The notes below the pieces were generated by a model. It had not been told where the DNA came from. It saw only the letters and a list, made by a program, of their open reading frames with translations, and searched no databases. Made by a program: the position numbers and the translations under genes. This document shows positions 1 to 5,373 of a DNA stretch of 7,060 nt, piece after piece (the stretch's first letter is position 1; each line of letters starts with the position of its first letter). The DNA is taken from positions 1 to 7,060 of the forward strand of contig JAPUJS010000646.1 of NCBI GenBank assembly GCA_027296045.1. The letters run 5' to 3'. This DNA is from a bacterium (GTDB lineage Bacteria > Latescibacterota > UBA2968).

Positions 1-187
1 GGCGTTCTCGTTCCCGCACAGCCGCCTCGCGTGTAATGCCTTTCTGCTCTTCCACAGCCAGCTCCAACACCTCGATATTGTGTCGCATCAGTCCGTCTTG
101 CTCGCGCCCCAGAGCTTCGAGCAATCGGCGAAGCACATCCACTTCCTGTTGTAAAACCGCCATCAACGTTTCAATCAGTGTATTCAA
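1..187 (-). CDS. flgN: FlgN-type flagellar export chaperone (3' end cut by window edge)
   Basis: The first 62 residues are visible before the left edge. They form a heptad-like, Leu/Glu/Arg-rich helix (MNTLIETLMAVLQQEVDVLR, then RLLEALGREQDGLMRHNIEV) typical of the N-terminal half of FlgN. FlgN is a small cytoplasmic all-helical chaperone that keeps the hook-filament junction proteins FlgK and FlgL export-ready. The start is a TTG at 185-187, eight bases after an AGGAGG at 196-201. An in-frame GTG at 194-196 overlaps that Shine-Dalgarno and is too close to be used. The gene follows flgJ after 66 bp with no terminator, the usual place for flgN, and flgK/flgL would be expected beyond the edge. 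The identification rests on helix pattern and context, because FlgN sequences are poorly conserved. Another small flagellar coiled-coil protein is the main alternative. Confidence 0.72.
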   Translation of the reverse strand, partial: MNTLIETLMAVLQQEVDVLRRLLEALGREQDGLMRHNIEVLELAVEEQKGITREAAVRERER

Positions 188-195
188 AGCACTCA

Positions 196-201
196 CCTCC
201 T
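196..201 (-). promoter_or_regulatory. Ribosome binding site deciding the flgN TTG start
   Basis: On the minus strand AGGAGGTGA precedes a TTG codon by eight bases from the end of AGGAGG. No ATG lies in that frame near this site, so this strong site is what supports the TTG start for flgN. The same AGGAGGTGA plus TTG arrangement occurs at flgG. Confidence 0.7.
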
Positions 202-253
202 GTATCACAACCCGTCTGAGCCGGCGGGGAGTTCCTTAACTCAAACAAGCTCC

Positions 254-772
254 TTAAAATCCTAAGGTTTGGGGATCCTGTGTACGAACCTGAGATCGGG
301 CCGCTTTCAATTTTTCCTGCAACAAACCTGCGGGTCCAGACAGGCCGGGCATCCCGTTTTCACCGGGTTGTCCAATCCCATATTGCCGGGACAACTGTTG
401 ATACATCATCTTGGCAATCCCCGTTGATTCTCCCTCGGCCATTCGTTTTGCAAATTCTTCGTCCATCATCTCGGTGAATATGTCTTCGCCGGGCCCGCCG
501 TGAAACAATTTTTCATGGTGCACACTGCTGCGCATCTGCTTCAAGATCTGGTAGAGGAACACCGATTCGAAATCCTTGGCGGCTTTCCAGAGCATTTCCG
601 ATGGCGCAGCCCCACTCCCCTTGCCCGGCCCATTTGTCCGGAGAGGAAGCAGGTCTTTGGGTGCCAGACCCAGCGCACCCTTGGCCCCACCCCCCTTGCC
701 CGGCCCGTTTATCCGGAGAGGAAGCAGGTCTTTGGGTGCCAGACCCAGGTTGGCATTCAGTTGATTTGGCAT
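254..772 (-). CDS. flgJ: Rod-binding protein, FlgJ N-terminal-domain type, with duplicated linker
   Basis: The 172-residue protein carries one FlgJ rod-binding domain at about residues 60-132. Visible hallmarks are AAKDFESVFLYQILKQM (64-80), FTEMMDEEFAKRMAEG (99-114) and GIAKMMYQQLSRQYG (118-132). It lacks the C-terminal muramidase domain of enteric FlgJ, so it should act as a rod scaffold or cap in the periplasm but not cut peptidoglycan. Single-domain forms are common outside the gamma- and betaproteobacteria. Two features are odd. The N-terminal linker holds two nearly identical 25-residue units starting at residues 9 and 34 (each LGLAPKDLLPLR followed by NGPGKG). The tail at 134-148 has five Gly-X-Y triplets. 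The ATG at 770-772 lies 10 bp after the flgI stop. A weak AGGG overlapping that stop suggests translational coupling. Confidence 0.88.
   Translation of the reverse strand: MPNQLNANLGLAPKDLLPLRINGPGKGGGAKGALGLAPKDLLPLRTNGPGKGSGAAPSEMLWKAAKDFESVFLYQILKQMRSSVHHEKLFHGGPGEDIFTEMMDEEFAKRMAEGESTGIAKMMYQQLSRQYGIGQPGENGMPGLSGPAGLLQEKLKAARSQVRTQDPQTLGF
610..748. repeat. 75-bp-period tandem duplication inside flgJ
   Basis: Positions 610-673 and 685-748 are 64-base copies, offset by exactly 75 bases. I see only three mismatches by eye: 616/691, 632/707 and 636/711. The period is a multiple of three, so the reading frame is kept and 25 residues are added to the FlgJ linker. The near identity at DNA level, including synonymous positions, suggests a recent slippage or unequal-crossover event. 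Confidence 0.95.
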
Positions 773-782
773 ATCATTTGCC

Positions 783-1925
783 CTATTGAATAATCAGTTC
801 GGCCTGCAAAGCCCCTGCGGCTTTGAGCGACTGGAAAATCGCGATAATATCCCGGGGCGTCACCTTCAATGCATTCAACGCCTTGGCCACATCGCTCACA
901 CTCGATGCGGGTGGCAAGGCCAACAACCGTGGTTTTGCTTCATCCACCTCAATTGCACCACCCAACTGAAGCTGTGCCTGTGCACCGCCAGGGGCACCCA
1001 GGGTGGCCGATTCGGTTGGACTGATCGAGATGCTCAAACTCCCGTGGGCAATCGCCACTTCCGAAATCATCACGTGCTGTCCGGCAATAATTGTCCCGGT
1101 CCGTTCATTCACCACCACCCGGGCATTCACATCCGGGATCACCGACACGTTTTCAAGCTGAGAGATAAAATCGATAAACCGTCCTGAAAACTGATAATCC
1201 TTCGGCACGCGCACCTGCAGCGTGCCTTTATCCAGCGCCGAAGCCAGCTGGTCGCCGAAACGAATACTGATCGAACGCGCCAGTCGGGCGGCCGTCGTAT
1301 AATCCGGGTCGCGAAGGGTTATGGTCAACACCGTCGCAATCTCACCCGGGGAAATCAACTCTTGCTGCACAATTGCGCCATTCGGAATGCGCCCCACCAC
1401 CGGGTGATTTTTAGAAAACGACGCCCCGCCGCCCCCACCTTCCACATTGAACCCACCAATCGATAGCGGTCCTTGTGCAATCGCTAAAACCGGCCCATCG
1501 GGCGGACTGGACCGCAGCGGTGTCATCAACAACACACCGCCTTGCAGGCTTGCCGCATCGCCGATGGACGATACCGTCACATCCACCTGAGACCCGACAC
1601 GCGTAAACGGCGTTAACTTGGCTGTCACCATCACAGAAGCCGCATTTTTTGCCCGGATTTGTGCCGGATCCACCTCAATGCCCATATTGCGCATTAAGTT
1701 GGCCAGCGACTGGGCGGAAAAAGGAGCACCCCGGCCGTCTCCGACCCCTTCCAGACCCACAACCAGTCCGTAGCCAATCAATTGCACTTCCTGGAGAGTT
1801 TGTACATATGCCACGTCCTTCAACCGCACCGATTGCGGTTCAAAGTCCGGGATAAACTGGGCGGCTGCCTGGCCGATAAAGGCCAGCGACAGCGACAGCA
1901 AGCAGATCTGTTGTCGTAGGCTCAT
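783..1925 (-). CDS. flgI: Flagellar P-ring protein FlgI
   Basis: FlgI polymerises into the periplasmic P-ring around the rod. The 380-residue protein (usual length about 365-380) starts with a Sec signal peptide: a short basic start, a hydrophobic stretch (ICLLSLSLAFIG) and a likely cleavage after A22 in QAAA|Q. The mature start contains RLKDVAYVQTLQEVQLIGYG followed by LVVGLEGVGDG, the family's N-terminal signature. Further conserved pieces are NMGIEVDPAQIRAKNAASVMVTAKL, shown here by position 73-97, RIPNGAIVQQE, a VVVNERTGTIIAG-type motif (residues 269-281) and the C-terminal VAKALNALKVTPRDIIAIFQ stretch. ATG at 1923-1925 is preferred over the adjacent upstream TTG at 1926-1928. The Shine-Dalgarno (GGAA) is weak. 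It lies 57 bp after flgH and 10 bp before flgJ. It depends on FlgA as chaperone, encoded two genes upstream. Confidence 0.97.
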   Translation of the reverse strand: MSLRQQICLLSLSLAFIGQAAAQFIPDFEPQSVRLKDVAYVQTLQEVQLIGYGLVVGLEGVGDGRGAPFSAQSLANLMRNMGIEVDPAQIRAKNAASVMVTAKLTPFTRVGSQVDVTVSSIGDAASLQGGVLLMTPLRSSPPDGPVLAIAQGPLSIGGFNVEGGGGGASFSKNHPVVGRIPNGAIVQQELISPGEIATVLTITLRDPDYTTAARLARSISIRFGDQLASALDKGTLQVRVPKDYQFSGRFIDFISQLENVSVIPDVNARVVVNERTGTIIAGQHVMISEVAIAHGSLSISISPTESATLGAPGGAQAQLQLGGAIEVDEAKPRLLALPPASSVSDVAKALNALKVTPRDIIAIFQSLKAAGALQAELIIQ

Positions 1926-1943
1926 CAAAAATTCCGGGTGTGT

Positions 1944-1971
1944 GCCAACTTTGGCTGGAAATTCATTCCAG
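1944..1971 (-). other. Two abutting hairpins in the flgH-flgI gap
   Basis: Two perfect small inverted repeats share one base. One is CTGGAA-5 nt-TTCCAG at 1955-1971 and the other is GCCAA-2 nt-TTGGC at 1944-1955. No U-tract follows either, so they do not look like an intrinsic terminator. In the mRNA they would lie just ahead of the weak flgI ribosome site, where they could affect stability or translation. This is inference from base pairing only. Confidence 0.4.
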
Positions 1972-1982
1972 TAAGATTGTTG

Positions 1983-2576
1983 TTAAAAGATCCAGTTGAT
2001 AATCCGAACAAATATGCCCGGGCGTGTACCTTCGTTGACCACGCCCTTGCCCTTGTAAGAAATCTGCAGGTCCGACATCCGAAACGATTCAATCGTATTC
2101 GAGGAAGGAATAATCTTGGGGTTCACCGCTCCGGTCATATAAATCACTTCTCTCTCCCCGTTGACCTCGATTACCCGGTTGCCCTCTACAATCAAATCTC
2201 CGTTGGGCTTTTTGCCCACCACGGTCACCGAAATCCGGGCCCGAATCTGCTGGGAGCGTGCGGTCGACGCATCCCCCGAATACTCTGTTGTTGCCGCGCT
2301 GGTCAATCCAAAACCCGGGATAAATCTCAGCGGGCCCGTTCCTTTCTGGCTGTTGATACTGGTTGTATTTTTCTTGTTCGTAGTCAGATTCGCAGAATTC
2401 GTGGCCGACGTCGTTTCCGTAATCAAAATCGTCAAAATATCGCCAATCTCGCTCGCCCGTCTCGGCTTCCGATCCTGAAACAAATCGGCTGATGCATCGC
2501 CGAACAGGCCCTGGGCGTCCACGCCGATTGCGGTTCCGAGCACCATCAAGAGTCCCATTACAATCCGTTTCATCAT
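1983..2576 (-). CDS. flgH: Flagellar L-ring protein FlgH without a lipobox
   Basis: FlgH forms the L-ring in the outer membrane. The 197-residue product keeps the family core. EIGDILTILITETTSATN is at 43-60. The Y-S-G-D-A-S-T-A-R region is at 99-107. ISVTVVGKKPNGDLIVEGNR (115-134) matches the PNGxLxIEG motif, VNGEREVIYMTGAVNP (138-153) the ring motif, and NTIESFRMSDLQISYKGKG (160-178) the C-terminal block. It is shorter than the enteric protein (about 230). The signal peptide (MMKRIVMGLLMVLGTAIGVD, then AQ) ends in a VDA|Q signal-peptidase-I-like site, and the whole protein has no cysteine, so it cannot be an acylated lipoprotein as in enterics. The ATG pair at 2571-2576 follows AAGGAG by seven bases. 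The frame stays open further upstream but there overlaps flgA, so that extension is rejected. It lies 28 bp after flgA. Confidence 0.93.
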   Translation of the reverse strand: MMKRIVMGLLMVLGTAIGVDAQGLFGDASADLFQDRKPRRASEIGDILTILITETTSATNSANLTTNKKNTTSINSQKGTGPLRFIPGFGLTSAATTEYSGDASTARSQQIRARISVTVVGKKPNGDLIVEGNRVIEVNGEREVIYMTGAVNPKIIPSSNTIESFRMSDLQISYKGKGVVNEGTRPGIFVRIINWIF

Positions 2577-2604
2577 CTCCTCACTCCTTCTTGAGCCCGA
2601 CAGA

Positions 2605-3321
2605 TTAAAACACCACTTGCACAGTCCCGGGGCCAACAATCTTGGCCAACAACTTTTCTCGGGAGGATGTATTTTGCACCACAATATGATCTCCCACTGC
2701 CCCGGTTGCTTTCGCAATGCCCATTGTCGTTGCTTTCACACTCCCCACATCCACACGAATCCGAACCATCTCTCCCCGGTTTACCGCCGGAATCCGCTCC
2801 GTATATCGCTCCCCAATCAAACGACCAAACCCAATCCGCATCCGGGCCCGCCTGTCCTTCAATTCAGACAAATCCGTCAAATACCGCCCCAATACCGTCG
2901 TCACTTCCCTCCGCTCCACACTCACCACATCCGCTTCAAAGGTGTCGCCCCGCATAATCGGCCGTGCAGCGACCAGCACATTGTCAAAGTAGCGTACGGT
3001 GGCTGTCAACGGATACTCGCGTAGGACCACCGGTCCCCGGCGCACCTCTATCATCACCGGAATCGACCGGGCGTGGCTTCGATCTTTGGAGGCCCGAACC
3101 CGAAGCTTCACGGCTCCCACACCCTCTACACGCAACCCCCCCCGATGTCTGACTGTCACCTCAATTTCCCCCGGGAAGTCCGCCAGTGCCTGATGCACAT
3201 ATGCCTCGACAGCCGCGTGAATCTCCGCCTCTTTCACCATCACATATGCCCCACTTTCGGACACGGTCAAACAGAGCATCCAGATAATCATTAAGGTGGT
3301 ATAAAACAGTATTTTACGCAT
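2605..3321 (-). CDS. flgA: Flagellar P-ring assembly chaperone FlgA
   Basis: FlgA is a periplasmic chaperone needed for FlgI to polymerise into the P-ring. The 238-residue protein has a signal peptide-like N-terminus (residues 1-25, ILFYTTLMIIWMLCL, cleavage probably near SGA|Y). A divergent N-terminal domain follows to about 110. The SAF-type domain at about 113-175 includes NVLVAARPIMRGDTFEADVV (114-133) and YLTDLSELKDRRARMRIGFG (147-166). The conserved C-terminal beta domain at 176-238 includes NRGEMVRIRV, GIAKATGAVGDHIVVQNTSS (201-220) and a closing VGPGTVQVVF. An AAGGA sits eight bases before the ATG. It is 21 bp after flgG and 28 bp before flgH. Its position directly before the ring genes fits its role. 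Confidence 0.95.
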   Translation of the reverse strand: MRKILFYTTLMIIWMLCLTVSESGAYVMVKEAEIHAAVEAYVHQALADFPGEIEVTVRHRGGLRVEGVGAVKLRVRASKDRSHARSIPVMIEVRRGPVVLREYPLTATVRYFDNVLVAARPIMRGDTFEADVVSVERREVTTVLGRYLTDLSELKDRRARMRIGFGRLIGERYTERIPAVNRGEMVRIRVDVGSVKATTMGIAKATGAVGDHIVVQNTSSREKLLAKIVGPGTVQVVF

Positions 3322-3342
3322 AATTTAGTCCTTTTAGAAGCC

Positions 3343-4146
3343 TTATCCAGCAATATTATTCGTGGCCTGCATCATCTCATCGGTCGTCCGAATCGCCCGG
3401 GCATTCACCTCATACGTCCGCTGGGCCATAATCATGTTCACCAACTCGTCGACTACCTGCACATTGGACAATTCCAGAAAACCCTGAGAAATTCGTCCAA
3501 ATCCCTGACTATTGGGAGTACCCGTAATCGGCGGACCCGAGGCCTCCGTCTCCAGGAACAGGTTTCGACCAATACTTCGTAAACCGGCCGGGTTGATGAA
3601 TTTGGCCAGTTCGATCTGCCCCACATTGGTCGCAGCTAGTTCGCCTTGCTGGAGTATTTCTACGGTGCCGTCAGAAGCAACATTGATGCTTACTGCATCC
3701 TGGCTGATCGACAAGGGCGGTTCTAAAACAAATCCATCAGACGTCACCATCTGGCCGTCTGAAGACAGCTTAAATGCCCCGTCCCGGGTGAAGCCCACGG
3801 TGCCGTCCGGCAATAGAATCTGGAAAAATCCATCGCCATTAATGCCTGCATTTTCAATGGCCAAATCCAACTGGTTGCTGGTGGCCGTCACCTGCCCCTG
3901 CTCAAAAATTCGCTGCGTGGCCACCACCCGGGTTCCATACCCGATCTGGATTTCGACCGGCACGAGGGCCCCCTGGGCTGCCGATGTTCCGGCCGTTCGA
4001 ATCGTCTGATAGAGCAAATCCTGAAACTCCGTCTTGCTCTTCTTAAATCCGGTGGTGTTCACATTGGCCAGGTTATTCGCAATATTATCAATATTTAACT
4101 GCTGTGCAATCATTCCCGTTGCGGAAGTCCTTAGCGCTATTGACAA
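3343..4146 (-). CDS. flgG: Distal rod protein FlgG
   Basis: FlgG builds the distal rod that links the basal body to the hook. The 267-residue protein (family about 260-262) starts with the rod/hook N-terminal motif, where NIDNIANNLANVNTTGFKKS (18-37) matches the ANNxANxxTxGFK signature. The FlgG-specific stretch around residues 40-75 (FQDLLYQTIRTAG, then PVEIQIGYGTRVV) follows. The middle FlgE/F/G domain contains INGDGFFQILLPDGTVGFTR (102-121). The C-terminal helix (SNVQVVDELVNMIMAQRTYE, then VNARAIRTTDEMMQ) closes it. The start is TTG at 4144-4146, seven bases after AGGAGG in AGGAGGTGA, and it places the N-terminus as the family expects. It is 57 bp after flgF and 21 bp before flgA. Confidence 0.97.
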   Translation of the reverse strand: MSIALRTSATGMIAQQLNIDNIANNLANVNTTGFKKSKTEFQDLLYQTIRTAGTSAAQGALVPVEIQIGYGTRVVATQRIFEQGQVTATSNQLDLAIENAGINGDGFFQILLPDGTVGFTRDGAFKLSSDGQMVTSDGFVLEPPLSISQDAVSINVASDGTVEILQQGELAATNVGQIELAKFINPAGLRSIGRNLFLETEASGPPITGTPNSQGFGRISQGFLELSNVQVVDELVNMIMAQRTYEVNARAIRTTDEMMQATNNIAG

Positions 4147-4153
4147 ATCTTCA

Positions 4154-4159
4154 CCTCCT
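4154..4159 (-). promoter_or_regulatory. Ribosome binding site deciding the flgG TTG start
   Basis: The minus strand reads AGGAGGTGA directly before a TTG start with seven bases of spacing from AGGAGG. The match to anti-Shine-Dalgarno is very strong and may compensate for the weak initiation codon of a high-demand structural gene. Confidence 0.75.
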
Positions 4160-4160
4160 G

Positions 4161-4203
4161 CTAAATAATTTTATATTTTATAATTTTTTTTAATAAAAAT
4201 CAA
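4161..4203 (-). promoter_or_regulatory. AT-only island between flgF and flgG, possible internal promoter
   Basis: Only two of these 43 bases are G or C. On the minus strand there is TTGATT (4198-4203), a 17-base spacer and TAAAAT (4175-4180), a fair sigma-70 match that would give a short leader before the flgG ribosome site. In sequence this AT-rich, such matches arise by chance. The region might instead be an unstructured translation-enhancing leader or an mRNA processing site. Confidence 0.3.
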
Positions 4204-4971
4204 TTACCGAACAGTGCCGACCTCGTTCACCGCACGACTCAACGTCTCATCCTGGGCCCGAATGGCCCGCTGGTCGACTTCATACGTTCGGAATAACTCA
4301 ACCCTTTCTACCATCTGCACGATGGGTTCGGCATTCGAGTTTTCCAAAAATCCCTGCAGCACCTTGGTCGCAGACGTCATCGGCTGCCGGTTTACACCCC
4401 GCTTGGGCGCAAAAAATCCATTCTCTTTCCGCTCCAGCCGGGTCAACCCATCCGGATCCTGGTAATACCCATCCGCATCCTTCTCGAAGTCATGAATTCC
4501 AAGTGTGGCGACTTCCTCGCCATCCACCAGAATCTGGCCGTCTTCGTTCAAACTGAAGTCCGTACCTTCCAACCGGATCTCCCCACCCCGGTCATCCAGC
4601 ACCGGATAACCCAAATTGGTCACCAAAGCGCCGTCCCGGTTCAGTGAAAACTCCCCGTTCCGGGTATACAAATCGCCCTGGGGCGTCCGGATGTGAAAAA
4701 ATCCCGGACCGTGCAGGGCTACATGGGTCCTGCTATTGGTTTGTCGGAGCACACCCTGGTCAAAATCGATATAGGTCCCACCCACCCGGTTTTCACGCCA
4801 CACCGGGTATCCGCCTGACGCCTTGCGCCGGGCTTCGCCCAGCTCTTTCAAAAAAATCCCGTCCCGCTTAAAACCGGGCACATCGCTGTTGGCGATATTA
4901 TTCGTAATCACATCCATCCGGGTAGTCCGGGCGAGCATACTCGAACCGGACTGGTAGAGGCCTTGTAACAT
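4204..4971 (-). CDS. flgF: Flagellar basal-body rod protein FlgF
   Basis: FlgF is a proximal-rod component. The 255-residue protein (family about 250) begins MLQGLYQSGSSMLARTTRMD and continues into NNIANSDVPGFKRD, the rod-protein N-terminal signature. The middle domain has HGPGFFHIRTPQGDLYTRNG (near residue 91-110) and FSLNRDGALVTNLGYPVLDD. The end shows GFLENSNAEPIVQMVERVEL and YEVDQRAIRAQDETLSRAVN, the shared C-terminal helix that packs the rod. The ATG at 4969-4971 is eight bases after AGGAG and places the family motif at the N-terminus. The frame remains open upstream to 5136, but those codons lie upstream of the predicted sigma-54 transcript start or lack ribosome sites. As first gene behind the control region it heads the operon. 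FlgG-like annotation is the only real alternative. Confidence 0.93.
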   Translation of the reverse strand: MLQGLYQSGSSMLARTTRMDVITNNIANSDVPGFKRDGIFLKELGEARRKASGGYPVWRENRVGGTYIDFDQGVLRQTNSRTHVALHGPGFFHIRTPQGDLYTRNGEFSLNRDGALVTNLGYPVLDDRGGEIRLEGTDFSLNEDGQILVDGEEVATLGIHDFEKDADGYYQDPDGLTRLERKENGFFAPKRGVNRQPMTSATKVLQGFLENSNAEPIVQMVERVELFRTYEVDQRAIRAQDETLSRAVNEVGTVR

Positions 4972-5036
4972 TGGGATGGCTCCTGTTGGATAAGCAAATG
5001 GGGTGTTGGTAATCCGAAGTATTCGTCCCTTCATAG

Positions 5037-5052
5037 AGCAAGCCCTATGCCA
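5037..5052 (-). promoter_or_regulatory. Sigma-54 (RpoN) promoter for the flagellar operon
   Basis: The minus strand reads TGGCATAGGGCTTGCT. It matches the consensus TGGCAYR-N4-TTGCW at every specified base, with the invariant GG and GC dinucleotides 10 bases apart. Transcription would start about 12 bases after the -12 GC, near 5026, giving a leader of roughly 55 bases to the flgF ATG. Sigma-54 control of rod, ring and hook genes by an enhancer-binding activator is the known scheme in many polarly flagellated bacteria. The activator itself is not in this window. Confidence 0.8.
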
Positions 5053-5055
5053 CGT

Positions 5056-5074
5056 CTTGGTATAACTTGGTATA
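5056..5074 (-). repeat. Two direct 9-mers spaced by one helical turn, upstream of the -24 box
   Basis: TATACCAAG on the minus strand occurs at 5066-5074 and again at 5056-5064, exactly 10 bases apart, ending four bases before the sigma-54 -24 element. Both copies would lie on the same face of the helix, as expected for a bound protein. They sit between the sigma-54 and sigma-70 elements. Function is inferred from position only. Confidence 0.45.
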
Positions 5075-5088
5075 CATACAAACAAAAT

Positions 5089-5117
5089 ATTGTATTTAAA
5101 CATCTTATAGCTATCAA
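5089..5117 (-). promoter_or_regulatory. Sigma-70-type promoter upstream of the sigma-54 element
   Basis: TTGATA (5112-5117) and TACAAT (5089-5094) are separated by exactly 17 bases. Each hexamer differs from consensus at one position. A transcript would start near 5082 and run through the sigma-54 site into flgF, giving a basal level beside activator-dependent expression. The surrounding DNA is AT-rich, which raises the chance of a fortuitous match. Confidence 0.5.
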
Positions 5118-5176
5118 CATCTAATATAAAGAGCACTCAGGCCACGGTAGAGAGTGACCAAAAGGAAGGATTTTCC

Positions 5177-5373
5177 GTGCAAACCTATCAGAAAGAGACC
5201 ATCAACCCAATTTTCCATACGTATGGAACATTAGGTTGGTGGTCAAAAATGTGCTTAATGTCTTGATGATGAGCACAGATACAGATATCTTTAACAGCGC
5301 ACTCAGGGTTATTACACAAAACCACGCGTATTTGCTTGAGGAATGGAATGGCTTTAAAGCCCGAACAGATTGA
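5177..5373 (+). pseudogene. Decayed DUF4160-like gene upstream of DUF2442
   Basis: The family match is split over different frames. A ribosome site (AAGGAAGGA, 5162-5170) lies six bases before GTG 5177. That frame reads ...NPIFHTYGTL, resembling the DUF4160 start (MPTIxRFYGI), and stops at 5264-5266. In another frame GATGATGAGCAC gives DDEH, recalling the DDHxPPH region. In a third frame 5299-5373 reads ALRVITQNHAYLLEEWNG and then FKARTD, much like the family's C-terminal RALxLVLEWAxLHRxELLExW. That tail ends at a TGA that overlaps the DUF2442 start by 26 bases, the coupled layout known for DUF4160-DUF2442 pairs. The central part is shorter than in full-length members, so both frameshifts and internal loss are likely. 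Judged by eye against remembered family patterns. Confidence 0.45.
5213..5228. promoter_or_regulatory. Perfect 16-bp palindrome, possible activator or operator site
   Basis: TTCCATACGTATGGAA is its own reverse complement over all 16 bases. Its centre lies about 195 bp upstream of the predicted sigma-54 start of the flagellar operon, within the range of enhancer sites for NtrC-family activators. It also lies about 127 bp before the DUF2442 start, so it could be an operator for that gene. It falls inside the DUF4160 remnant and might be chance coding sequence. Confidence 0.4.

Noticed and set aside
229..242. A small hairpin (GAGTT-4 nt-AACTC) between flgJ and flgN.
   Set aside because: A five-base stem with no U-tract is expected by chance and does not indicate a terminator.
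1928..1950. A TTGGCAC motif before flgI resembling a sigma-54 -24 element.
   Set aside because: There is no TTGC at the required distance, so the GG-N10-GC spacing is not met.
2577..2717. An extended FlgH start overlapping flgA.
   Set aside because: The extension is flgA sequence read in another frame. The ATG at 2576 has AAGGAG and is followed directly by a signal peptide.
4972..5136. An in-frame N-terminal extension of FlgF of about 55 residues.
   Set aside because: The conserved rod-protein N-terminus starts at the ATG at 4971, which has a good AGGAG. The extension overlaps the predicted promoters and its candidate ATG at 5034 lies upstream of the likely sigma-54 start.
5263..5291. A plus-strand sigma-70 candidate, TTGATG-17-TATCTT, before DUF2442.
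   Set aside because: Both hexamers match consensus at only four positions and the site lies inside the DUF4160 remnant. Too weak to list as a feature.
5133..5307. The 9-mer GCACTCAGG at 5133-5141 and again at 5299-5307.
   Set aside because: A single 9-base match 166 bp apart with no flanking similarity is likely coincidence.
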